Shown here piece after piece: positions 27,071 through 35,418 of a DNA stretch of 64,000 bases. The position numbers and the translations under genes were made by a program. Where the stretch lies: positions 719-64,718 of the IMG/VR virus record IMGVR_UViG_3300011260_000073; one strand, written 5' to 3'. Within the stretch, counting starts at the first letter, position 1. Each line of letters opens with the position of its first letter. The DNA is from a virus. Under the pieces are notes generated by a model. That model was not told the origin of the DNA, made no database searches, and saw only the letters and a list, made by a program, of their open reading frames with translations.

Positions 27071-28393
27071 CTAAAATGAACCACCATCAAGTATGGCGTT
27101 TGCCAGTGTGGCCGGTGTTATTGCCCGAACCACATCAGCTCCGGCGTTTACTTCTCCTTGCGTAGCTAGTTCTAATATACCAGCTACTGCTTCAGTAGCT
27201 ACATCTGGTATATCATCAATATCAACTACCATCCGGTCTAGTCCAGATGGTAGGCCTATACGCAGTACAAAACCACTAGTTGGTTTCACCTGTGTCATTG
27301 TCCCGTTAGTACTTAAGTAAATCGGAGACCCGACAGACCAAGTCCACAGAGCGTTAGTAATCTCTCCTGAGTTTTGCACGGAGATAGCAACTCCTGTTGC
27401 CGCCGAAGTAAGAGCTATCCCTATAACGCGAACCTCGTCATCTGGAGTGGTGTTGTCTGCGTGGATGACAGCCCCTGTATTTTGTACTATAACTGCGTGG
27501 TACTGCATAACAATACCGCCAGTAGTTTTGGTAATAGCTGTGGCGGAAGGACCTTGTGGTCCTTCAAGCCCTTGCGGACCTTGCGGTCCATCATCTCCAA
27601 TTTCGCCAACTTTTCCATCAGTTGTAAACTCTATACCAATATGTTCAATAGCTACTCTGGTCGGGTCAGAGGAAGAGGCTACTCGCTTAATTCGAATATG
27701 TATTGCCTCAACATCATCAGGTGCAATAAGTCCGGCCGGTATTGTAAGCGCACCGCCTACTGTCTCATAGGCTGTGACAGGTAAGGGTATATCCGTCATA
27801 TACAGTATGTCGGATGGGACATCTAAGTTTGTGCCATGCACATCCGCCAAAAAATCTATTTGCCAAGTCACTGTCAAGCCAGCTTCAGATACTATAGGGA
27901 AGAAGCTGCCGGTAATCTGAGGGTCGACTGTGCGGTCTATACCAGCAGGTAAGACCCACTGCAAATACAACTCGTCGTCTACCCCAAAAGATTCTGCTAA
28001 TGTGGCATCCCCAATAATAATAGTTTGTGTCTTGGTAGAGCCGATACCCTTGCCGACAAACTCAAGTTTCTCAATCTCGGTACTGATACCTGTTGGGGGG
28101 CCGGGTATACCTTCAGGGCCTTGTATACCAACAGTAACAACTTCGACCTGTCGCTCATTAACTTCGACAATGGTTGGTGCGTCTTCGAGAGAAACCGTAA
28201 CGGCATTATCAGGAGCGACTACAGTAACAGTTGATGGGTCAGCGATGATGGTAATTCCGCCATCAATGACTTCAACAGTCGGCCCCCCATCAACATAAAT
28301 CTGAGGCTCGTCGTTAACAACCTCCACAGTATGTTCTAGTGGAGTTACCTCTACATATGCAGGCACATCCTGAGAAAGTACTTCAGCACTCAC
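27071..28393 (-). CDS. tail fibre with collagen-like segment
   Basis: This 440-residue protein has an N-terminal beta-rich region, with collagen-like G-x-Y triplets at about residues 85-95 and 245-265 (G-P-Q-G-P-Q-G-L-E-G-P-Q-G-P). It ends in the fibre motif E-L-A-T-Q-G-E-V-N-A-G-A-D-V-V-R-A-I-T-P-A-T-L-A. Collagen-like triplets in phage fibres form trimeric stalks. It comes after the small neck gene that follows the portal gene. Confidence 0.7.
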   Translation of the reverse strand: MSAEVLSQDVPAYVEVTPLEHTVEVVNDEPQIYVDGGPTVEVIDGGITIIADPSTVTVVAPDNAVTVSLEDAPTIVEVNERQVEVVTVGIQGPEGIPGPPTGISTEIEKLEFVGKGIGSTKTQTIIIGDATLAESFGVDDELYLQWVLPAGIDRTVDPQITGSFFPIVSEAGLTVTWQIDFLADVHGTNLDVPSDILYMTDIPLPVTAYETVGGALTIPAGLIAPDDVEAIHIRIKRVASSSDPTRVAIEHIGIEFTTDGKVGEIGDDGPQGPQGLEGPQGPSATAITKTTGGIVMQYHAVIVQNTGAVIHADNTTPDDEVRVIGIALTSAATGVAISVQNSGEITNALWTWSVGSPIYLSTNGTMTQVKPTSGFVLRIGLPSGLDRMVVDIDDIPDVATEAVAGILELATQGEVNAGADVVRAITPATLANAILDGGSF

Positions 28394-28761
28394 CGAGTTA
28401 CCTCAGTCCGTATTTTTACGCTACCCTCCAACAAACGACTTGGGTATCCGCTTGGAGATATAAGCTCGAGGTCATAAACACCTTTCGTCCATGTAAATGC
28501 TTCTGTCACAGCCGAGGCAATAACTATTTGGATAGTACCGGCAACACCACCTAATACAATTCCGCCGTTTTCAGTAGTCAGGTCGACCAGCGCAGTCGCA
28601 GCATCCTTGGTTGCACGAATCTGCATCCGCGCTGTGTAACTAGTCAGGATGACAAGCTCTTTAGCTGAGTCTTTATAAGTAAGCACTGGGTCAAAGCGGG
28701 AACCTTGTTCTATGACAAGGTTCAGCTTACCCGCTTTTTGAGATAATTCAGGCGTTGGCAT
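28390..28761 (-). CDS. small beta-rich neck/fibre-base protein
   Basis: This 123-residue protein starts just inside the 3' end of the portal gene and ends at the start of the collagen-type fibre. The sequence is beta-sandwich-like (Q-G-S-R-F-D-P-V-L-T-Y-K-D-S, then Y-D-L-E-L-I-S-P-S-G-Y-P-S-R-L-L-E-G). Small proteins of this kind are often fibre-base or neck proteins. The assignment is from context. Confidence 0.55.
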   Translation of the reverse strand: MPTPELSQKAGKLNLVIEQGSRFDPVLTYKDSAKELVILTSYTARMQIRATKDAATALVDLTTENGGIVLGGVAGTIQIVIASAVTEAFTWTKGVYDLELISPSGYPSRLLEGSVKIRTEVTR

Positions 28762-30907
28762 TAGCAGTCTCCCGTGTCTTTTGCGCAGCAGCGTCGGCTT
28801 GCTCTGCAGCTTGTGCAGCCTGTGCGCGTTTAATCAATGATTCTTGTCGAGCGCGCTCGCGTGCAATCTCAAGCTCTGCGTCTACACGACGACGCTGCCC
28901 CTCGAGGTCAGCTTCCAAACGTCTAGCGGCGATAGCTTGGTCAGCCACGGCTTTATCTCTATTAAGTTGTATGTCTGCAGCGGCCTTCTGCGCAGCTGAG
29001 TTGTCGCCACCGCCCTCGATGTCGTTGTTCTCGATGTTCTGAGCGACCTCTTCGGCGCGCATAGCGATGAGCGCTGCGTCGGCCTGTGTCTTCTCGGCCT
29101 GTGCCTGCGTAAGAGCATTGTTGACCTGCTTCTCTTCAAGCTCGAGCTGAGCAATCTGCAGCTCGGTCTCGCTTGGCTCGATGCCGCCCTTGGCTTCCTT
29201 GAGCAGCTGAATGAGCTCTGCCTTGCGACCGATGTGGCTGCTCTCGACCAACCACTCATCAGGTATGCTGATACCCAGTTCCTTGAGCTGTACGGCTTCA
29301 GCGAACTGACTCTGCAAGTATGTGTCGCGTGTTGGTACGGTAGTAACGCGCACGCTGTACTCACCAAGGGTAAGGTCATTAAGCATTAAGCCTTCTGGAG
29401 TTTGCTGGTTCACAACCATGTCAGTCGTTTCATTACTTACGGAACTACCGGTGACCTGCAGCACGCGTTCTTCTATGTAATATGTCTGCACGAGATTCAG
29501 CACGCGGTTAGCCAGGATGTGGCGAGTACGTGCGATGTTATCCATAGGCTTAGCGAGGTTAACCGAACCGGCAGCTTGCTTGGCCTGAATGGCCTTGGCA
29601 GCAACGTCGGCACGGTCGAATCCGCGCTTGGAGTCAGAGACCCCAGAAATATTCTTCATGTTCTCTTCAGCGTTACGGGCGATGTTCTCAAGCCCGGTCG
29701 GTACGCTGTTAGGAGTAATCTTTTCGAGGTCGTTGACATCATCCAGCTCGAATACGACACCGGTCTCTGAGCCACGTTGCTCGAGTTCCTCAACGTCCAT
29801 ATTCTGTAGCGAACCAGACTTAAGCTTGTAGCCGGAGTTCGCCGTAGTGTTGACAACGTGCAGCTCCTGACTCGCAGCCTTGTTCAGCTGTTCCTGGGGA
29901 GACAGCAGGTTCTCGACCAGGCCGATAGTCTTGCCGCGCAGGAAGAATGGGAAGTATGGTACTACAGTGAAAAACTTGTACGGGCTCCACTCGTCATGTA
30001 ACACGAGGTTGTCTACCGTGACGCGCCAGCGAATCTGTTCAACGATGCGCTCAATAATCTGCCAGCCGAACGAGGCCTGTGCGCTTTCGATGCGCTCTGG
30101 TTCCCAGTTGTCAGGTACCGGGCGTGTGTCGCCGGTCGTTGCATCTACGAAGTGCCGCGTTTTGCGCAGCTTTTTGAACTGGCGCTCGAGCACTCGGTAC
30201 AGCCTACGGGTATTGTTTTTGTCCGGTTCCGCGTCGGGCGTATTAAAACGGGAAGCCCCTCCGAATCCAGTTGGACGAGCTTCGACGAAGTCGAAATTAT
30301 ACGTGAAGTCGTCTTCTCCTCGTTTCCGCAGTACGTCAGCATCCTTCTTGTTGTACTGGGTTTCAATCTCATCTGCGGTCATCCATTTTGTTACGAACAC
30401 CTCTTTCCATTCATTAGGGTCATAACTTTCCGCATCCGGGTCGATGATGACGTTCTTTGGATTCAAATAGGATATGTCGACTTCGCCCTTCATATGGTCA
30501 TCGAAGCCGATGCGGCAGTCGAAGAAACCACGTCCGGTGATGAAGCCGTCATCAGCTACGTCACCTTCCAGCCAGTCCATATTGTTAGAGTAGGCAATCT
30601 GCATGTAGACCTTGGCCAGCGCCTCGGCGGTATCGTCGACACCGTTCTTAAATGGCAGGAAGGATACGTCGGCTTTGTTCTCGATGCGTTCGCCCATGAC
30701 GGTTGCCATGGTTGCGAGGGTCAAGTTGATAGTGAGGACAGGTTTGCCCTGTGCCTCGAGTTTCTTACGGATGTGTTCTTCCCACTGCAGGCCGCAGAAG
30801 AAGTCGTCACATTTCTTCGCCTTGGTTAGATAGTCGGTATGGCCGTTGTCACGTGCGTACACGTACCGTTCGACATTCTCGCGTGACTTAGCTGTATCTA
30901 CTGGCAT
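28748..30907 (-). CDS. portal protein (P22-like)
   Basis: This is a 719-residue protein from ATG 30907, which has AAGGA eight bases upstream. It matches P22-type portals: an early T-L-A-T-M-A-T-V-M-G-E-R-I-E-N-K block, then a G-R-G-F-F-D-C-R-I-G-F block, and I-S-Y-L-N-P-K-N-V-I-I-D-P-D-A-x-x-Y-D-P-N-E-W. The C-terminal 170 residues form long helices rich in Ala/Glu/Gln, the portal barrel. Twelve copies form the DNA entry and exit channel. It follows TerL and an intervening small protein, in the normal order. Confidence 0.85.
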   Translation of the reverse strand: MPVDTAKSRENVERYVYARDNGHTDYLTKAKKCDDFFCGLQWEEHIRKKLEAQGKPVLTINLTLATMATVMGERIENKADVSFLPFKNGVDDTAEALAKVYMQIAYSNNMDWLEGDVADDGFITGRGFFDCRIGFDDHMKGEVDISYLNPKNVIIDPDAESYDPNEWKEVFVTKWMTADEIETQYNKKDADVLRKRGEDDFTYNFDFVEARPTGFGGASRFNTPDAEPDKNNTRRLYRVLERQFKKLRKTRHFVDATTGDTRPVPDNWEPERIESAQASFGWQIIERIVEQIRWRVTVDNLVLHDEWSPYKFFTVVPYFPFFLRGKTIGLVENLLSPQEQLNKAASQELHVVNTTANSGYKLKSGSLQNMDVEELEQRGSETGVVFELDDVNDLEKITPNSVPTGLENIARNAEENMKNISGVSDSKRGFDRADVAAKAIQAKQAAGSVNLAKPMDNIARTRHILANRVLNLVQTYYIEERVLQVTGSSVSNETTDMVVNQQTPEGLMLNDLTLGEYSVRVTTVPTRDTYLQSQFAEAVQLKELGISIPDEWLVESSHIGRKAELIQLLKEAKGGIEPSETELQIAQLELEEKQVNNALTQAQAEKTQADAALIAMRAEEVAQNIENNDIEGGGDNSAAQKAAADIQLNRDKAVADQAIAARRLEADLEGQRRRVDAELEIARERARQESLIKRAQAAQAAEQADAAAQKTRETANANA

Positions 30908-30974
30908 CCATGCAATCCTTGCGGGATACACCCGACAGGTTATTTAATTAGGGTAGGCCATCCGTGGCCAGTTT

Positions 30975-30992
30975 CTCCCGTTCCTTCGGGAG
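30975..30992. promoter_or_regulatory. small hairpin between portal and upstream gene
   Basis: CTCCCG and CGGGAG pair perfectly around TTCCTT. It lies in a 98-base gap between the 142-residue gene and the portal gene. There is no U tract on either strand, so it is more likely an mRNA-stability or processing element than a terminator. Confidence 0.35.
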
Positions 30993-31005
30993 CAGTGGCT
31001 TATCC

Positions 31006-31434
31006 CTAAGCCGTAATATCGTCCGTGATAGTAATGCCGACATTCTTTCCTAGTAGCCGGCTGGTAGCGGGCTTCTTGCCCCCAAACTTCATGAGCTCTG
31101 CTGCGTAGGACAGCACGTCCATCTTGTCGTCTTTGTCGTACTCGATTATGCCGCCGGGTTTAGCGTTCAGCATAGCGTTACGTAGCTCCTGAATCCTTGT
31201 CGCCTTTGGAGCTGCGGACATAGAGCCATACAGGTCGTTCGCGTGAATCCGAGTACCCACCATCGTCGCCATACCTGATTTATTAGGAGCAGCTGGGTCG
31301 ACACCCATGTTTACAGGTGTGCCTTGCAGAGTGAGCATTACTACTTTAGCGTTGAGTCGTTCGATGAGGTCGTCTTGTTCGTCTACGCGTTTAACGAGAG
31401 TTTCGAGAGTTTTTTCGATTTCTTTATGCTTCAT
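31006..31434 (-). CDS. hypothetical protein between terminase and portal
   Basis: This 142-residue protein has an N-terminal coiled coil (K-H-K-E-I-E-K-T-L-E-T-L-V-K-R-V-D-E-Q) and a basic/hydrophobic C-terminal half containing S-R-L-L-G-K-N-V-G-I-T-I-T-D-D. It may be a head-assembly accessory. I do not recognise the family. Its place between TerL and portal is shared with accessory proteins in other podoviruses. Confidence 0.6.
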   Translation of the reverse strand: MKHKEIEKTLETLVKRVDEQDDLIERLNAKVVMLTLQGTPVNMGVDPAAPNKSGMATMVGTRIHANDLYGSMSAAPKATRIQELRNAMLNAKPGGIIEYDKDDKMDVLSYAAELMKFGGKKPATSRLLGKNVGITITDDITA

Positions 31435-31451
31435 GGAGACCGCCTCATTAT

Positions 31452-33272
31452 TTATTGAGCCATCGGCGCTTTACTACGCCCGTTGGCTACGTGTGCATTA
31501 AGTCCGTCTCTCCATGACTTCCTCCGTCGCGCTTTCGGAGGTCTTGGTGGTTCTGCAGCTATAGCCATCCTGGCTAACCATGATACAGCATCTACGATGT
31601 CATCATGAACCCCACCAGGGAATCGTAGCATCTCATGCTGGGTAACTTCAAGCCATGATGCCGTCGCAGGGAAGTATACCATACCTTGCTGCATCCGCCC
31701 CTGTAACGGTCTTGCCCGGATAGTTTTGTCATTTATCGGCACGAGGTTGTTATCGTAGGTCGGATATAACCGACGCTCTTTCTGCAGCTTCTTGAGCGTG
31801 GGCTTCATCGACAGTTCCAGCTGACCGCGCTCAATGCCTATTACTACAGGGCTGTACTTGTTGTACTTGGAGTACATGTTGAGGATAGCGTCGGCGCATT
31901 CGTGGGTATTCATCCGTGCGCGTATCACGTCGACGATGTATAACTGGTCGTCATAATCCAAGCCGCCGACCACACCTACCGAATAATCGTTGGTCTGTTT
32001 CTCACCTACGGCCAAGTCCCACGCCATAAATAATTTCATATCCGAGAGGTTGGGTATGCTCGGTGTAAACCTGAACATCGGCTTGGTGAAGAATACGCCT
32101 TCGTCTGGTACCGGGTTCTGCTGGTATAGAGCTGACCAATGCCTCGGCTGTAGCGACCGGCGTATACGACGCAGCCGCTTGGTAGGGAATCGCGCATCGT
32201 GCAGCGCTTCCCCTTTATTACGCAGCAACTTGGCACCATCACGTGGCACGTCGATAATCATGCCGCCTCTGGCCAGATACTCATCAGAGGTAGCCTCGGC
32301 TGGGTAGGAAACTATCTCCCAGTTGTCGATTTCCTCTTCTGGGATACCCTCTTCGCGTAGGTTCTTCATCTGCTGGATGAGCCGGCCACTTAAATCGTCA
32401 TCGTGCCAGCGGGTCTGAATAACCAATACGCCACCACCGGGAGATAACCGGGTGTAGGCCGTTGAACCGTACCAGTCCCAGTTGGACTCACGTATTGTTT
32501 CGGAGTCAGCTTCTTGTGCGTCCTTAATCGGGTCGTCGATAATCAGGCAATGCGCACCTTTACCGGTGATACCACCACCAACACCAGCTGCAACATAGCC
32601 ACCACCTGCTGTGGTATTCCACTGCTCTGCGGCTGTGCTCTCCGGGTCGAGCATAGTGTCGGGGAACATCGCTTTATACGCGGGGTCCTTAATACGGCCA
32701 CGCACTTTACGCGAGAATCCGAGCGGTAGGCTCACCGCATATGAACTGGCGATGACCTCGAAGTCGGGGTTGTGGCCAAGTAACCATGACGGGAAGTAGT
32801 CGGAGGCAATAAGCGACTTGCCGTGCCGTGGTGGCATGAACAACATTAGTCGCGGGGACTCTCCGCGCTCGATGGCGTGCATGAATTTCTCGAGCCTGGT
32901 GCAAATATCGTGGTGTACCCAGCCTGCATCGTACTTGGGCTGGAACCGCTTGATAAAGTATATGAGCTTCTTCTTGGCGAGTGTGCGTACGGCAAGTTCT
33001 TTCTGCCCTTCACCGAGCAATTTCTTCTTCTCACGCGCAATTTTACGCACGTAGGCCATTTTATTTACGCGCTTGTCACGCGCAACCTGCTGCTCTTTCT
33101 TCTTTAAGGCTTTTTCGTCACGGCGCTGCTGTACCTGTAGGGCGAGCTCATCACCTTCGGCTTTAGCTATGCAGACAAGGCACACTTTTGAGTAAGTCTG
33201 TGGCTTTGTGCCCAACCGACTAAAGTGTTTGAGGTGTTTTTCCTGTTCACAGGTGATGCAGGTTCTAGGCAT
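31452..33272 (-). CDS. terL: terminase large subunit
   Basis: This is a 606-residue protein from ATG 33272, which overlaps the TerS stop by 8 bases (ATGCCTAG). The N-terminal 36 residues hold a four-Cys zinc-binding motif (C-I-T-C then C-L-V-C), unusual in TerL. The ATPase domain has Walker A P-P-R-H-G-K-S at about residues 147-153 and a Walker B hydrophobic strand ending in D-D (L-I-I-D-D-P-I-K-D). The C-terminal RNase-H-like nuclease domain has M-A-W-D-L-A-V-G and later D-D-I-V-D-A acidic residues. It packages DNA into the procapsid. Confidence 0.9.
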   Translation of the reverse strand: MPRTCITCEQEKHLKHFSRLGTKPQTYSKVCLVCIAKAEGDELALQVQQRRDEKALKKKEQQVARDKRVNKMAYVRKIAREKKKLLGEGQKELAVRTLAKKKLIYFIKRFQPKYDAGWVHHDICTRLEKFMHAIERGESPRLMLFMPPRHGKSLIASDYFPSWLLGHNPDFEVIASSYAVSLPLGFSRKVRGRIKDPAYKAMFPDTMLDPESTAAEQWNTTAGGGYVAAGVGGGITGKGAHCLIIDDPIKDAQEADSETIRESNWDWYGSTAYTRLSPGGGVLVIQTRWHDDDLSGRLIQQMKNLREEGIPEEEIDNWEIVSYPAEATSDEYLARGGMIIDVPRDGAKLLRNKGEALHDARFPTKRLRRIRRSLQPRHWSALYQQNPVPDEGVFFTKPMFRFTPSIPNLSDMKLFMAWDLAVGEKQTNDYSVGVVGGLDYDDQLYIVDVIRARMNTHECADAILNMYSKYNKYSPVVIGIERGQLELSMKPTLKKLQKERRLYPTYDNNLVPINDKTIRARPLQGRMQQGMVYFPATASWLEVTQHEMLRFPGGVHDDIVDAVSWLARMAIAAEPPRPPKARRRKSWRDGLNAHVANGRSKAPMAQ

Positions 33273-33759
33273 CGTCGTCAGTCTCGGCGTTTTCGTCCAC
33301 TTCGTTCGGAATTTCATAGAACTCGGCGTCGATAATCATCTCGTCACCGGCTTCTGCAATTAATTCAACCAAGGCCTGCTCCGAGAGGTCTTCGAGCTGG
33401 GTGACAATACGTTTTTGGGCACCGGTAATCTCCAGTGTGCGCTTCTCGGGGGCGTAGTTACCCTGCATTTTGTTCAGTTCGCCATAGCCACGAATCATTC
33501 CAAGCGGGTCTGCCTGCAATTTGGCAATATTTATAGCATCGAGGACACCCGCTTCGATATCTTTACGGGTAATCCGTGCTTCAGAGCGAATTTGTTCCTT
33601 AATGGCTTCGTATTGGGCGAGTATTTCAGGCTTGGCGAGCAAATCTCTGCATGATTTATCAGCATTCTTGTAACCGGCGTAGCCAGCAGCCTGAATAGGC
33701 ACCATGCCCATCTGTATACCTTCAAGAAACTTTTCCGGGGTAGGATTATGCTTCGCCAT
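33265..33759 (-). CDS. terS: terminase small subunit
   Basis: This is a 164-residue protein from ATG 33759, chosen because GGAGG lies 9 bases upstream. It has an N-terminal helical DNA-recognition region (P-T-P-E-K-F-L-E-G-I-Q-M-G, A-A-G-Y-A-G-Y) and an acidic C-terminal tail rich in Glu and Asp, the usual TerS architecture. It selects the packaging start site and stimulates TerL. The 3' end overlaps TerL by 8 bases and the 5' end overlaps the small basic gene by 14 bases. Confidence 0.85.
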   Translation of the reverse strand: MAKHNPTPEKFLEGIQMGMVPIQAAGYAGYKNADKSCRDLLAKPEILAQYEAIKEQIRSEARITRKDIEAGVLDAINIAKLQADPLGMIRGYGELNKMQGNYAPEKRTLEITGAQKRIVTQLEDLSEQALVELIAEAGDEMIIDAEFYEIPNEVDENAETDDDA

Positions 33760-33886
33760 ATGCGACACCCTCCTTGAATCTCTTCAATTCACGGTTAGAA
33801 TTCCCTTCTCTCTGGGTGTTTGAGAACACTCGACGATTTTTTTTAGTCTTATCCTGCCGGTGCTGCGGTTTCTGCTTGCGGTTCAT
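33746..33886 (-). CDS. very basic small protein upstream of TerS
   Basis: This 46-residue frame is rich in Arg, Lys and Gln (N-R-K-Q-K-P-Q-H-R-Q-D-K-T-K-K-N-R-R-V-F). It starts at an ATG with AAGGA 8 bases upstream and ends inside the TerS start region. It may be a DNA-binding leader peptide or nothing more than an overlapping frame. The good ribosome-binding site is the main support. Confidence 0.45.
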   Translation of the reverse strand: MNRKQKPQHRQDKTKKNRRVFSNTQREGNSNRELKRFKEGVAYGEA

Positions 33887-33919
33887 TGTCTCTATCCTTG
33901 AGAACTAGATTTCATGGAT

Positions 33920-33925
33920 ATTATA
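33920..33925 (-). promoter_or_regulatory. possible -10 element upstream of the TerS operon
   Basis: On the minus strand a perfect TATAAT occurs about 35 bases before the small basic gene. No convincing -35 hexamer lies 16-18 bases further upstream, so this is only a weak promoter candidate for packaging and structural genes. Confidence 0.3.
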
Positions 33926-33946
33926 GACAGAGTATGGGGTGTTTTG

Positions 33947-34138
33947 CTAATGCAGCTCCCTACCATCAAGCGGCGAGTTGTTTTCTATCCAATCTAACGG
34001 GGTTAATTTAGGGTCACCTTCCACTGCGTCAATCATTTCAAAGACACGGTCTCTCGCAACGTCGTCATCATCGCAGATAGCATAAATCATCCGAATGGCT
34101 TGGCAAAAATAATAAATTTCATCTGGACTGTCGGACAT
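33947..34138 (-). CDS. small acidic hypothetical protein
   Basis: This 63-residue protein has C-D-D-D-D-V-A-R-D-R-V-F-E-M-I-D-A. It starts two bases after the stop of the gene upstream and has no membrane segment. It belongs to the two-gene start of the minus-strand unit and is therefore possibly expressed early in that direction. Function is unknown. Confidence 0.65.
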   Translation of the reverse strand: MSDSPDEIYYFCQAIRMIYAICDDDDVARDRVFEMIDAVEGDPKLTPLDWIENNSPLDGRELH

Positions 34139-34139
34139 A

Positions 34140-34388
34140 TCAGCAGGCAGGCCTGTTCGGATTATAAAACGGTCTGAATGGAGAGGACTGTCGTGGTTCA
34201 GATAATTTTAGTGGCCTGAACGTAGGGTCTATTTCTCTCAGCGGGAATTCTCTGTCTACTTCCGGCGTGACTTTGTTAAATACCAGCGCGAGGTGGTTCC
34301 TAATACTAAGTATCTCGTTTACTTCCAGCTCACCTTCTCTGTCTTCGAATTTACCTTGCAGCCAATAGCAGAATTGTTCTGGTGACAT
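34140..34388 (-). CDS. first gene of the leftward transcription unit, unknown
   Basis: This is an 82-residue protein from ATG 34388 (M-S-P-E-Q-F-C-Y-W-L-Q-G-K-F-E-D), with AAGGAG before the start. The N-terminus resembles a helix-turn-helix-sized helical region and the C-terminus is Pro/Arg-rich (R-P-F-Y-N-P-N-R-P). It is the promoter-proximal gene of the leftward unit and faces the divergent control region. A regulator role is possible but not shown. Confidence 0.65.
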   Translation of the reverse strand: MSPEQFCYWLQGKFEDREGELEVNEILSIRNHLALVFNKVTPEVDREFPLREIDPTFRPLKLSEPRQSSPFRPFYNPNRPAC

Positions 34389-34704
34389 GTCGAATCTCCT
34401 TGAGTGAGGTTGCATTATAGCTTGGTTTCTTTGTGAAAAATAATAATAATTTTTTTGTTATTTTGCTATAGAGAGCGTGGGGGTGGGGGGTACCCTACCT
34501 CTGTAATTGGTACCCCCACTTCGGATTCGTGTTTCAGATTCGGCAAAGGGGACCCTAATGGTTACCGCGAAGGGCCACCCCCTCACCCCCACCCCCCTGA
34601 GCACAGTGCCTGTGGGCATGTGTCAGTAATACTCTTATTCTCGTCGCTCGCGTTGCACGCTCCCGTTCGGATTCCTTACAGTATCATTAACGAGGAGAAA
34701 CAAC
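34389..34704. promoter_or_regulatory. divergent control region with G-rich inverted repeats
   Basis: This 316-base gap separates leftward and rightward transcription units. It contains a T/A-rich tract (34440-34462). A G-rich block at about 34476-34492 (GTGGGGGTGGGGGG) has its C-rich counterpart near 34577-34598. A shorter inverted pair is GGTACC with surrounding Gs (34488-34493) and GGTACCCCCAC (34509-34519). A minus-strand TATAAT lies at 34414-34419. The element TCGGATTCC then TATCATTAAC-AGGAG lies at 34667-34697 and is repeated before 36364. It probably carries divergent promoters and perhaps an origin or operator. Confidence 0.6.
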
Positions 34705-34806
34705 ATGAAACAACTCATCATCAACTTCCTGCTACGCATCGGGTACCTCAGTCACTACGACAACTACACAGGCCCTGTATGCACCGACGATGAAATCACC
34801 TACTAA
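34705..34806 (+). CDS. small hypothetical protein, first rightward gene
   Basis: This 33-residue protein has a short hydrophobic stretch (L-I-I-N-F-L-L-R-I-G-Y-L). The ATG is preceded by CGAGGAG at good spacing. It ends 11 bases before the next start. It is the first product of the rightward unit, the place where small host-takeover proteins are often found, but the role is unknown. Confidence 0.55.
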   Translation: MKQLIINFLLRIGYLSHYDNYTGPVCTDDEITY

Positions 34807-34817
34807 GGAGAAACACC

Positions 34818-35036
34818 ATGCAGTTCATATCCAGCTCACAGACACCGGGTCGCATCACACGCAAAGTCCTACTCACTACTGAGGAAGCTCAGTTCTCAGA
34901 CGCAGACCTCATCACCGTAGCAGACAACAGCGGGCGCCACGGCAAACCAGCTCGCCACTTCGGCGGCAACGTCAAAAAAGCTAAAGGCCTCAAGACCGAC
35001 CGCATTTATGCACTCATCGATATCTACACAGATTAA
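34818..35036 (+). CDS. small basic hypothetical protein
   Basis: This 72-residue protein has a central A-D-N-S-G-R-H-G-K-P-A-R-H-F-G-G-N-V-K-K-A-K-G block. An AGGAG ribosome-binding site precedes ATG 34818. Gly, His and Lys dominate the middle. It shows no membrane segment. Function is unknown. Confidence 0.65.
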   Translation: MQFISSSQTPGRITRKVLLTTEEAQFSDADLITVADNSGRHGKPARHFGGNVKKAKGLKTDRIYALIDIYTD

Positions 35037-35039
35037 GGA

Positions 35040-35054
35040 GGCGGCTTCGCCGCC
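35040..35054 (+). promoter_or_regulatory. tight GC-rich hairpin
   Basis: GGCGGC-TTC-GCCGCC is a 6-bp GC-only stem directly after a stop codon. No U tract follows, so it is probably an mRNA-stability or processing hairpin rather than a terminator. A second GC-rich stretch follows (CCGCCGGCAACCGCCG). Confidence 0.4.
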
Positions 35055-35101
35055 CCGCCGGCAACCGCCGTGGGAATTTACCATCAACGAGGAGAAACAA
35101 C

Positions 35102-35245
35102 ATGAAGACCAAGACAGTAGCAGCCATCATCTTAGTAGGCACCATCGCCAGCATGGTACAGAATGACATGTTCACTATAGTACATGCTGGTGTAGTAGTG
35201 CTTAGCGCCGCAGTAATCCTCTTCGCTAAAGGAGCAAAGCCATAA
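35102..35245 (+). CDS. small membrane protein
   Basis: This 47-residue protein has two hydrophobic segments (V-A-A-I-I-L-V-G-T-I-A, then H-A-G-V-V-V-L-S-A-A-V-I-L-F-A). It starts after CGAGGAG. The stop overlaps the next ATG (TAATG). It may be a holin-like or inner-membrane early protein of unknown role. Confidence 0.55.
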   Translation: MKTKTVAAIILVGTIASMVQNDMFTIVHAGVVVLSAAVILFAKGAKP

Positions 35246-35418
35246 TGCAAATACATCACATGCCTTGGATGGACACAGTTCCAGTGTTCAAAGTTACTGC
35301 ACACGACCTTATTATCATCAAGAGCCTTGGCGGTAGCCCGCGTGGCCTTGGACACGAGTACAAAAACAAAGCAGCAGATACCGCCAACGCAGTAATACAT
35401 AGGATGATGACATCATGA
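35245..35418 (+). CDS. small hypothetical protein
   Basis: This is a 57-residue soluble protein with F-K-V-T-A-H-D-L-I-I-I-K-S-L-G-G and G-H-E-Y-K-N-K-A-A-D-T-A-N-A-V. The start shares one base with the upstream stop and the end overlaps the next start by four bases (ATGA), giving coupled translation. The function is unrecognised. Confidence 0.55.
   Translation: MQIHHMPWMDTVPVFKVTAHDLIIIKSLGGSPRGLGHEYKNKAADTANAVIHRMMTS

Noticed and set aside
34467-34475. T7-type promoter (CTATAGAGA)
   Set aside because: Only a partial match, single copy, and no phage RNA polymerase gene is visible.
34455-34793. 112-codon plus-strand frame across the divergent region
   Set aside because: It reads through the G/C-rich inverted repeats and conflicts with the well-placed ATG at 34705 in another frame.
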